Assembly: GCA_900110395.1 (NCBI GenBank)
Contig: FODP01000020.1
Span: 1 to 64,000 of the forward strand
Direction of reading: 5' to 3'
DNA: 64,000 nucleotides
From: Rhodospirillales bacterium URHD0017
Lineage (GTDB): Bacteria; Pseudomonadota; Alphaproteobacteria; Reyranellales; Reyranellaceae
The notes beneath the pieces are model-generated. The model searched no databases. It was not told the origin of the DNA and saw only the letters and a program-made list of their open reading frames with translations. This document shows, piece after piece, positions 41,079 through 48,450 of the stretch. How positions within the stretch are numbered: the first letter of the stretch is position 1; each line of letters begins with the position of its first letter. Made by a program: the position numbers and the translations under genes.

Positions 41079-41641
41079 AGATTGTGGGCGGCAAGCATCG
41101 CGGCCGCACCATCTCGGCCCCCGAGGGCCAGGCCACGCGGCCGACGGCGAGCCGCGCGCGCGAGGCCTTGTTCAACATCCTGGTCCACGCCAACTGGCGG
41201 GCCGACGGCACCTCGCCCCTGATCGACGTGCGCGTGCTCGACGCCTTCGCGGGCTCGGGCGCGCTCGGGCTCGAGGCGCTGTCGCGCGGCGCCGCGCACG
41301 CCACCTTCCTCGACAACGATGCGAGCGCGATCAAGCTGATCGGCGGGAACATCGCCAAGCTCGGCGAGACCGCGGCCGCCAAGGTGGTGCGCGCCGACGC
41401 GACGCGCCCGCCGCCGGGCCGCGAACCCTGCGATCTCGTCTTCCTCGATCCGCCCTATCGCTCGGGCCAGGCGGCACCGGCGCTCGCCGCCCTCGCCGCC
41501 GCGGGCTGGGTGGCCCCAGATGCCATCGTCACCGTCGAGCTGGCGCACAACGAGGACATCGTTCCGCCGGCTGGCTTCGAGGCGATCGACGAACGCCGCT
41601 ATGGAGCCGCCAAGATCGTGATCCTGCGAGGCAAACCGTGA
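41072..41641 (+). CDS. rsmD: 16S rRNA (guanine(966)-N2)-methyltransferase RsmD
   Basis: The 189-residue protein starts MLKIVGGKHRGRTISAPEG, has TRPTASRAREALFNIL, the SAM site LDAFAGSGALGLEALSRG and the catalytic motif DLVFLDPPYRSG. All are diagnostic for RsmD, which methylates G966 of 16S rRNA. It lies in a translation-related set after the pseudouridine synthase. Its stop overlaps the next start (GTGA). Confidence 0.95.
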   Translation: MLKIVGGKHRGRTISAPEGQATRPTASRAREALFNILVHANWRADGTSPLIDVRVLDAFAGSGALGLEALSRGAAHATFLDNDASAIKLIGGNIAKLGETAAAKVVRADATRPPPGREPCDLVFLDPPYRSGQAAPALAALAAAGWVAPDAIVTVELAHNEDIVPPAGFEAIDERRYGAAKIVILRGKP

Positions 41642-42246
41642 CGCTGGTGGCTCCCCTCTACATGCTGCGGCACGGCGAGACGGCATGGAACACCGAACGG
41701 CGCATGCAGGGCACCAAGGACTCGAGCCTCACCGAACGCGGCCGCACCCAGGCGCTGGCGATGGGCCGCACGCTCAAGGCCGAGCTTTTACGCACGCCCG
41801 GCTCCACCATCTTCCTGCGCAGCCCGCTCGGCCGCGTGCGCGAAACCTCCGAGATCATCGGCTGCGAGCTTGGCCTCGAGCCGGCGCAATGGCGCGACGA
41901 TCCGAGATTGGCCGAGCTCAGCTACGGCCAGTGGGAAGGGTTCAGCTGGAAAGAGATCGAGCTGACGCATCCGACAGCACTCGCCGACTGGCGGGCCGAT
42001 CCGCACGGCTACTGCCCGCCGGGCGGCGAGACCCATGCCGACCTGCGCCGGCGCTCGGCCGAGGTGCTCGCCGAGATCATCGCGTTGAACACGCGCACGG
42101 TCGTGGTCGGCCATGGCGTCAGCGGCGCCGTGCTGCGCGGCCTCAATCTCGGCCTCGATGCCAAGGCGATGTTCATTCTGGAAAAGCCGCAGGACGCCTT
42201 CTTCCGCCTGCTGGCCGGCGTCGAGGAAAAGATTCCCTGCGCTTAG
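41638..42246 (+). CDS. Histidine phosphatase family protein
   Basis: The 202-residue protein carries the phosphoglycerate-mutase signature LRHGETAWNTERRMQGTKDS with the phospho-accepting His, later SPLGRVRETSEII and VVVGHGVSGAVLRGL with the second His. It belongs to the branch of small phosphatases; the substrate is unknown. GTG 41638 is the start in a GTGA overlap with rsmD. Confidence 0.88.
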   Translation: MTLVAPLYMLRHGETAWNTERRMQGTKDSSLTERGRTQALAMGRTLKAELLRTPGSTIFLRSPLGRVRETSEIIGCELGLEPAQWRDDPRLAELSYGQWEGFSWKEIELTHPTALADWRADPHGYCPPGGETHADLRRRSAEVLAEIIALNTRTVVVGHGVSGAVLRGLNLGLDAKAMFILEKPQDAFFRLLAGVEEKIPCA

Positions 42247-42662
42247 CGCGTCAACCGCGCCGTCCGTCGGCAGCCGGTTGTTTCGCTGACCACCAGTCCG
42301 CCGCCCTCGCTCCTCGCCGTGAGCTTGCCCCGGCGGCGGTCAGTCGCCTTCACCGACGCGACACTGACCAGGGAAAAGGAGCCGCTCGGATTGACGACGC
42401 CGTGGATCTGCCACAGGCCGGGAGTCGGTGCGGGTGGCGGCGCCTTCTTGAGGTTGGGCACCGGACCATGCGCGGTGGTGTCGAAGGCCGAACCGTCGAC
42501 GAAGCCGTTCTCTATCGTGATCACAAAATCGAGCGGTGCGTTGCACGAGCCGCCGTCGCTCTTGCCCCGCCACTCGCCGTCGAGGCTGGAGCTGGGCGTC
42601 GGTTGCGCAGTGGCGGACGCCGCTCCCGCGACCAGCAAAGCCAGAAACACAACGCGCTTCAT
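42243..42662 (-). CDS. Hypothetical secreted protein
   Basis: The 139-residue protein has a clear signal peptide (MKRVVFLALLVAGAASATAQ) and a mature part with two Cys (GGSCNAPLDFVITI and TTGCRRTARL) and a beta-rich look. Similar small exported proteins occur in Rhizobiales-type genomes without assigned function. Its start overlaps the mutL stop (ATGA) and its end overlaps the convergent phosphatase gene by four bases. Confidence 0.75.
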   Translation of the reverse strand: MKRVVFLALLVAGAASATAQPTPSSSLDGEWRGKSDGGSCNAPLDFVITIENGFVDGSAFDTTAHGPVPNLKKAPPPAPTPGLWQIHGVVNPSGSFSLVSVASVKATDRRRGKLTARSEGGGLVVSETTGCRRTARLTR

Positions 42663-44476
42663 CGTCTTCCGAACAGTCGCTCGATGTCGGCCAGCTTCAG
42701 TTCGACATAGGTCGGGCGGCCATGGTTGCACTGGCCGGAATGCGGCGTCGCCTCCATTTGCCGCAGCAGCGCGTTCATCTCCTCGACCGTGAGGCGGCGG
42801 CCGGCACGCACCGAGGTGTGGCAGGCCAAGGTGCCGCAGACGTCCTCGATCTTCTCCTTGAGCGAGAGATGATCGCCCATCTCGCCGAGCTCGTCGGCGA
42901 GATCGCGCACCAGCCCCGGGACGTCGACCTCACCCAGCACCGCGGGCGTTTCACGCACGACCACGGCGCCCAAGCCAAACGGTTCCAGCACCAGCCCCAT
43001 CTCGGCGAGCTCGCCCGCGCGCTGCGCGAGGCGGCGCGCGCCGTCTTCGCCGACGTCGACGACCTCGGGCAGGAGCAGCGCCTGGCGTTTCACGCCATCG
43101 GCCTGCAACTGATCCTTCAGGCGCTCGTGCGTCAGCCGCTCGTGCGCGGCGTGCTGGTCGACGATCACCACGCCCTGGTCGGTCTGGGCGACGATATAGG
43201 TCTCGTGCAGCTGGGCGCGCGCCACGCCCAGCGGATAGTGCTGGCCGTTGCCGTGGGCCGCGTCGGCAGGAGCCTCGACCCGCGCCGATGGCGCGTCGAA
43301 CGGCGCCATGAACTGCATGGCCGCTTCGGCAAGGCCGCGCGGCACTGTCGAGGAATGACCGGTGCCCATCGGCAGAGGCATCGAATAGCCGGTGTGCGGC
43401 CGGAAGGCGCCGAGGGCGGCATCCGACACGGTGGTGCTGGCGCGATGGCCGGCCGCTGAAAGCGCGGTGCGCAGCGCGCCCACGATCAGGCCGCGCACGA
43501 TGCCGGCGTCGCGGAAGCGCACCTCGGTCTTGGCCGGATGGACGTTGACGTCGACCAGCGCGGTTGGCGCCTCGAGGAACAGCGCCACCATGGGATGGCG
43601 ATCGCGCGCCAGAAAATCCTGGTAGGCGCCACGCACGGCGCCCGCCAGCAGCTTGTCGCGCACCGGCCGGCCGTTGACGAAGAGATACTGATGCTGGCCG
43701 GTCGGCCGGTTGAGGGTCGGCAGGCCGGCGAAGCCGGTCAGCCTAAAACCCTCGCGGTTGGCGTCGATGGCGAGCGCATTGTCGGCGAACTCGCGGCCCA
43801 TGATGGCGGCCAGCCGCTCGAGGCGCGCCGCATCGGCCCCCCCTTCACTGGACTTGTCGAGCAGCGAGGGATTGGCGGCCGGCAGGTCGACCAGCGTGCG
43901 CTCCTCGCTTTCGAGGCGGAAGGCAATGGCGGGATGGGCCATGGCGAGCCGGCGCAGGGCGTCGGCGACATGGCCCGATTCGGTGCGCGGCTCCTTGAGG
44001 AACTTGAGCCGCGCCGGCGTCGCGAAGAAGAGCTCGCGTACTTCCACACGGGTGCCCACGGGATGCGCTGCCGGCCGCGGCTCGCCCTTGGCGCCGCCTT
44101 CGATGTCGAGGCTCCAGGCGGTATCGGCGCCGGCCGGTCGCGAGGTCAGTACGAAGCGGCTCACCGAGGCGATCGAGGGCAGCGCCTCGCCGCGGAAGCC
44201 GAGCGTGCGGATGTCCGTCAGATCGTCATCGGGCAGCTTGGAAGTACAGTGACGCTCGACGGCGAGCGCCATCTCCTCGCGCGTCATGCCGACGCCGTCA
44301 TCGACCACCGAGATGAAGCTGCGGCCGCCTTCCTTCAGGACGACGGCGATGCGATGCGCGCCGGCGTCGATCGCGTTCTCGACCAGCTCCTTGACCGCAC
44401 TCGCCGGACGCTCGACCACCTCGCCCGCGGCGATGCGGTTGACCAGCGTGGAGGGCAGGCGGCGTAGCGCGCTCAT
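42659..44476 (-). CDS. mutL: DNA mismatch repair endonuclease/ATPase MutL
   Basis: MutL links MutS recognition to strand processing. The 605-residue protein has the GHKL ATPase motifs ELVENAIDAGAHRI, SVVDDGVGMTREEM and RTLGFRGEALPSIASV, the NGRPVRDKLL region, and a C-terminal dimerisation domain that contains VIVDQHAAHERLTHE and a late Cys/His-rich end (ACHTSVRAG, SGQCNHGRPTYVEL). Those C-terminal motifs match the endonuclease-type MutL. Length is normal. Confidence 0.96.
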   Translation of the reverse strand: MSALRRLPSTLVNRIAAGEVVERPASAVKELVENAIDAGAHRIAVVLKEGGRSFISVVDDGVGMTREEMALAVERHCTSKLPDDDLTDIRTLGFRGEALPSIASVSRFVLTSRPAGADTAWSLDIEGGAKGEPRPAAHPVGTRVEVRELFFATPARLKFLKEPRTESGHVADALRRLAMAHPAIAFRLESEERTLVDLPAANPSLLDKSSEGGADAARLERLAAIMGREFADNALAIDANREGFRLTGFAGLPTLNRPTGQHQYLFVNGRPVRDKLLAGAVRGAYQDFLARDRHPMVALFLEAPTALVDVNVHPAKTEVRFRDAGIVRGLIVGALRTALSAAGHRASTTVSDAALGAFRPHTGYSMPLPMGTGHSSTVPRGLAEAAMQFMAPFDAPSARVEAPADAAHGNGQHYPLGVARAQLHETYIVAQTDQGVVIVDQHAAHERLTHERLKDQLQADGVKRQALLLPEVVDVGEDGARRLAQRAGELAEMGLVLEPFGLGAVVVRETPAVLGEVDVPGLVRDLADELGEMGDHLSLKEKIEDVCGTLACHTSVRAGRRLTVEEMNALLRQMEATPHSGQCNHGRPTYVELKLADIERLFGRR

Positions 44477-44535
44477 GGCGCGGCCATTTTACGCCCGCCG
44501 CCGCGGGGAAAGATACGGGCGGGTCAGGATCTTGC

Positions 44536-45864
44536 TCACAACGGATCCGCGGTGACGCCGACCGGCTTGCCGACGACGACTGTGGTCAGCGCCTCGTCGC
44601 GCAACAGGCGGCGGGCGAGGCGGCGTACATCGTCGAGCTTGACCGCCGCGATCAGAGCGGCGCGCTTGGTGAGATGGTCGGGGGCGAGGTTGTCGACCTG
44701 CATGGAATGCAGCAGGCCGGCGATGGCGCCCGACGAATCGAGCGACAGCGCCAGCGCGCCGGCGAGATAGGTCTTGGCGTCGGCAAGCTCCTGCTCGGTC
44801 GGACCGTCGACGCGAAGCCGTGCCAGCTCGGCCTTGACCACACGCAACGCCTCGGCGACGCGCTCGTTGGCCGACGCCGTCGACATAACGAGCAGCGCCG
44901 CGCGCTTGTAGACGCGCAGGCTCGAGGAGGCGCCGTAGGCCAGCCCGCGCTTCTCGCGCACCTCGGTGAACAGCCGCGACTGCTGGCCGCCGCCGCCCAG
45001 GATATGGTTCATGACCAGGGCGGCGTACCAGTCGGGATCGTCGCGGGCGATGCCGGGCAGCGCCATCAACGCGGTGCTCTGCGGCACCGGCCGTTCGACC
45101 ACGACGGTGCGCGGCTTGGTCGGCGGCCTCCATTCGGGCGGCAGGGCCGGCGGCGTGCCGGCCGGCAGGCTGCCGAAGGCGCTGTCGAGCAAGCGGGCGA
45201 AATCGGCCTCCTCGATGTCGCCGACGGCGGCAACGATCAGGCCGTTGCGGATCAAAAGAGCCGCGGCGCGCTGCTTGATTGTCTGCTGCGTGAGCTTCCT
45301 GAGATCGTCGGGCGTGCCGTCGGGATTGTTGGCATAGGGATGGCCCGCGAACTCGGTCTCCATCAGCGTGCGCGCGGCGACCGAGGCGGGGCGCTGGTTG
45401 GCCTGGTTGATCGCCGCGATGGTCTGGGCTCGCCGCTGCTCGATCATGTCGGTGTCGAAGCGCGGCTGGGTGAGCGCCAGTCGCAGGAGCTCGAAGCCTT
45501 CCTCGCGGTTGGCCGACAGCACGCGCAGGCTGCCGCCCAGGCGATCGAGCGAGGCGCTGAAGCCGACCGATGCCGCGGCATCCTCCTGGCGCTGCCGGAA
45601 GGCCTGCGAGGTGAGCGTTCCGGCACCGTCGGTGAGCAGCGTCGCCATCAGGGTGGTGACGCCGAGCTGGCCGGCGGGATCCGACGCCGTGCCGCCGACG
45701 AAAGAGAAAGCCAGCGACACCGCGGGTGCACTCTTGTCCTGCACCAGCCAGGCCTTGATGCCGAGCGGCGTGGTCACGGCCTTGATGTCGACCGCACCGG
45801 CGGCGGCAGGCAGAACCAGGACCGCGACGACCAGCGCGGCAAGGGCACGCAACAGCCGGCTCAC
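44536..45864 (-). CDS. M16 peptidase family protein, non-catalytic partner
   Basis: The 442-residue protein has a signal peptide (MSRLLRALAALVVAVLVLPA, ending AGA) and the M16 fold including RLFTEVREKRGLAYGASSSL. The zinc motif HxxEH is absent: the expected place reads QLGVTTLMATLL. It therefore likely serves as the inactive half of a heterodimer with the upstream catalytic gene, as in mitochondrial processing peptidase and many alphaproteobacterial pairs. It overlaps that gene by four bases. Confidence 0.9.
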   Translation of the reverse strand: MSRLLRALAALVVAVLVLPAAAGAVDIKAVTTPLGIKAWLVQDKSAPAVSLAFSFVGGTASDPAGQLGVTTLMATLLTDGAGTLTSQAFRQRQEDAAASVGFSASLDRLGGSLRVLSANREEGFELLRLALTQPRFDTDMIEQRRAQTIAAINQANQRPASVAARTLMETEFAGHPYANNPDGTPDDLRKLTQQTIKQRAAALLIRNGLIVAAVGDIEEADFARLLDSAFGSLPAGTPPALPPEWRPPTKPRTVVVERPVPQSTALMALPGIARDDPDWYAALVMNHILGGGGQQSRLFTEVREKRGLAYGASSSLRVYKRAALLVMSTASANERVAEALRVVKAELARLRVDGPTEQELADAKTYLAGALALSLDSSGAIAGLLHSMQVDNLAPDHLTKRAALIAAVKLDDVRRLARRLLRDEALTTVVVGKPVGVTADPL

Positions 45865-47222
45865 CGCATGCCTTCCTGCGGCGTCAGCACCGAGGTGACG
45901 AGCCCGTCGGCGCGCCAGACATGGCGGGCGGCAGCGACCACTGCGGCCGGCGTGACCGCGGCGATGCGCTGCGGCCAGGCATCGATGTCGGCCACCGTGC
46001 CGCCGACGCCCAGCGCACTGCCGTAGATGCGCGGGCCGCTTTGCAGCGAATCCTGCGAGTAGATCGCGCCGGCCAGCAGCTGGTTCTGCGTCCGCTCGAC
46101 TTCCTCGGTCGTAACGCCATCGTCGAGCAGCTTGCCCAGCATACCGCCGACCGCGCTCTCGACCTCGACCATGGGCGTGCCCGACGCGGGATGGACGCCG
46201 AGATCGAACGAGGTGAGGCCAAGACTCGACGGGCTGTAGGAGGCCCCTGCCGACAGCGCCACCTTGCGGTCAATCACCAGGGTCTTCCACAGCCGGCTGG
46301 TCTCGCCGCCGCCCAGCAGGCGCGCCAGCACCTGCAGCGCATAGGCGTACTGGCTCTCGCCCTTGTGATAGGACGGCGCGAGGTAGTAGCGCGACCAGCC
46401 CGGCTCGGCGACGCGCGCGTCGGCGCGCGTGACCCGCTGCGGCAGGTCAGCGGCGCCCTCGCCCGGCCGGCGGCGCGGCTCGACCTTGCGCTGGGGGATC
46501 GGCCCGTAGTGCTTCTCGGCGAGCTTGCGCACGTGGTCGGCCGTGGTGTCGCCGGCCACGATCAGGACGGCGTTGTTGGGCATGTACCACTTGGCATAGA
46601 ACGCCGCGAGGTCGTGGATGCTGAGCTTCTTCACGTCATCGACATAGCCCGAGATCGGCATGCCGTAAGGCTTGTGGCGGCCATAGAGCTGCTCCTGCAC
46701 GGCCTCGCCAAGCAGGGCGGCCGGCGAATTGTCGGTGCGCATGCGGCGCTCCTCGAGCACGACCTGGCGCTCGGGGATCAGCTCCTTCTCGGTGAGGCGC
46801 AGGTTGGCCATACGGTCGGCCTCCATGCGCATGACCATCTCCAGCCGGTCTGGCGAGACGGTCTGGTAGTAGCCGGTAGTGTCGAAGCTCGTATAGGCGT
46901 TGTCGCGCCCGCCGTTCCTGGAGACGATGCGCGAGAACTCGGTCGGTCCCACCGTGCCCGTGCCCTTGAACATCATGTGCTCGAGGAAATGGGCGATGCC
47001 GGTCTTGCCGTAGACCTCGTCGGCGCTGCCGACCTTGTAGACCACGAGCTGGTTGACGATCGGCGCGCGGCTCGACGGCAGGACGACGACCTGCAGCCCG
47101 TTGGGCAGGGTGAAGAAGTCGGACCTGCGCCGCTCGACCGAGAAAAGCTTGGCGCGCGCGATCGATGGCGAGGCGAGAGCGCCAGCCGCGATCAGGCCGC
47201 CGAGCAGAGCACGGCGGCGCAA
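45861..47222 (-). CDS. M16 zinc peptidase, catalytic subunit
   Basis: The 453-residue periplasmic protein starts with a Tat-like signal (MRRRALLGGLIAAGALASPS). It carries the inverted zinc motif HFLEHMMFKGT with the downstream Glu (the ERQVVLEERRMR segment), and the Arg/Tyr region of the second domain. Family members degrade small peptides or process precursors. It precedes the inactive partner with an ATGA overlap and follows the DUF3035 lipoprotein gene. Confidence 0.92.
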   Translation of the reverse strand: MRRRALLGGLIAAGALASPSIARAKLFSVERRRSDFFTLPNGLQVVVLPSSRAPIVNQLVVYKVGSADEVYGKTGIAHFLEHMMFKGTGTVGPTEFSRIVSRNGGRDNAYTSFDTTGYYQTVSPDRLEMVMRMEADRMANLRLTEKELIPERQVVLEERRMRTDNSPAALLGEAVQEQLYGRHKPYGMPISGYVDDVKKLSIHDLAAFYAKWYMPNNAVLIVAGDTTADHVRKLAEKHYGPIPQRKVEPRRRPGEGAADLPQRVTRADARVAEPGWSRYYLAPSYHKGESQYAYALQVLARLLGGGETSRLWKTLVIDRKVALSAGASYSPSSLGLTSFDLGVHPASGTPMVEVESAVGGMLGKLLDDGVTTEEVERTQNQLLAGAIYSQDSLQSGPRIYGSALGVGGTVADIDAWPQRIAAVTPAAVVAAARHVWRADGLVTSVLTPQEGMR

Positions 47223-47236
47223 GAGCGCTGCCGGGC

Positions 47237-47821
47237 TCAGAAGAGGCCTTCGAGCAGGCCGCGCTGGCGCCGCTTGATGGTCGACGTCGGACCCGAAGCC
47301 GGCTGTCCGGCTGCCTGGGCGTCGCGGATGCGCTGCTGCTCCTTGGTCGGGTCGACGACCACGCCGGAGGGTGGCGTGTCATGCCAGAAGATCAGGCTGT
47401 CGATGAACGTCTTGTCGCTGTCGTTGATCGTCTTGGTGTCGGTGTTGACCCGGCTGCGGATGTTGGGGTCGACGTTGCCGCCGCCGGCCTTCTGGACCAG
47501 CGAGGCCTCGGCACTGGTGCGGCCGGGACCCTGGGCGGTGCCGGTCATGACCTGGTTGCGCTGTGGGCGCGCCGCCAGCGCGGGCGACAGGGCTTCCTTG
47601 GCCTGGTCGGCCGGCGTCACTTCCTGCGGCCTGGGCTCACCGGGGCGCGGCGGCCGCAGCTCGGCATTGGGAGGCATGGTGAGCGGCGAGTGCGATACGA
47701 TCTTGAATTCGTCGGGCGACACTTTCTTGCCGCCGCCCAGGTTCTCAAGCATGCCACAGCCGCCCAGCATGAGGGCGCTGAGGGCAACCAAGCCTGTCGG
47801 TATCAGGATCGTCCGTCGCAT
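47237..47821 (-). CDS. DUF3035 domain lipoprotein
   Basis: The 194-residue protein has a lipobox signal (MRRTILIPTGLVALSALMLG, then GC) and the DUF3035 signature PDEFKIVSHSPLTMPPNAEL followed by PPRPGEPRPQE. DUF3035 lipoproteins lie between lspA and M16 peptidase genes in many alphaproteobacteria, as here. Function is unknown. ATG 47821 is chosen to give a normal signal peptide. Confidence 0.9.
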   Translation of the reverse strand: MRRTILIPTGLVALSALMLGGCGMLENLGGGKKVSPDEFKIVSHSPLTMPPNAELRPPRPGEPRPQEVTPADQAKEALSPALAARPQRNQVMTGTAQGPGRTSAEASLVQKAGGGNVDPNIRSRVNTDTKTINDSDKTFIDSLIFWHDTPPSGVVVDPTKEQQRIRDAQAAGQPASGPTSTIKRRQRGLLEGLF

Positions 47822-47867
47822 CGTTCGTCCTTCGGGTTTTTGTTTTTGTCCACTGATCATGGCCGCA

Positions 47868-48353
47868 TCAGGGCGCGCGTTGTCGTTCGCCGACGAGTGA
47901 ATCGAGGAGCATCAGACCGACGCCGACAACGATCGCCGAATCGGCAATATTGAACGCCGGCCAGTGCCATTGGCCAATGTGGAAATCGGCGAAATCGAAC
48001 ACCGCTCCCCAACGGGCGCGGTCGATAACATTACCGATGGCACCCCCCATGACAAGGCCGATGCCCCAGCCTGTGAAGGGTCGGTCGGTTCGTCGCAGCC
48101 ACAGGAAGAGGCCGATGCACACGGCGATCGCCACGGCCGACAGCACCCAGGGCGGCAGCGCGCTGTCGCCCATCAGGCCGAAGCTGACGCCGCGGTTCCA
48201 CACGACCACCAGCCGGAAGAACCCGTCGATCACCGGCACGATGGTGCCGCCCGCCTTCATCAGGTAGGTGAGCAGGAGCTGCTTGGAGAGCTGGTCGGCC
48301 ACCAGGGTGATGACGACCAGGGCCATGGCCTGGCGATCGATACGCCTCATCAT
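47868..48353 (-). CDS. lspA: Lipoprotein signal peptidase LspA
   Basis: LspA cleaves prolipoproteins after lipidation. The 161-residue protein has four membrane segments and the two active-site Asp in GNVIDRARWGAVFDFADF and AFNIADSAIVVGV, plus VADQLSKQLLL near the N-terminus. The start is the first of two adjacent ATGs at 48353; a longer frame would run into the palindromic repeat. It follows ileS, as in most bacteria. Confidence 0.95.
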   Translation of the reverse strand: MMRRIDRQAMALVVITLVADQLSKQLLLTYLMKAGGTIVPVIDGFFRLVVVWNRGVSFGLMGDSALPPWVLSAVAIAVCIGLFLWLRRTDRPFTGWGIGLVMGGAIGNVIDRARWGAVFDFADFHIGQWHWPAFNIADSAIVVGVGLMLLDSLVGERQRAP

Positions 48354-48364
48354 GCGACGCTCTT

Positions 48365-48446
48365 TGCTGGGCGCGCGCCACTCCAGTGGCGCGTCTTTGC
48401 CTGCACCATGAGATGATCGCGCCACTGGAGTGGCGCGCCCCCAGCA
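48365..48446. repeat. Palindromic repeat element, second copy
   Basis: TGCTGGG (48365) pairs with CCCAGCA (48446). Each arm contains its own hairpin, GCGCCACT-CC-AGTGGCGC on the left and GCGCCACT-GG-AGTGGCGC on the right. The core matches the element at 20707-20787 in layout and partly in sequence. It lies in the gap between ileS and lspA and may shape the ileS-lspA mRNA. Confidence 0.8.
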
Positions 48447-48450
48447 ATGA

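Noticed and set aside
45921..47900. 659-codon plus frame opposite the M16 and DUF3035 genes
   Set aside because: It is antisense to well-supported genes and has no domain of its own.
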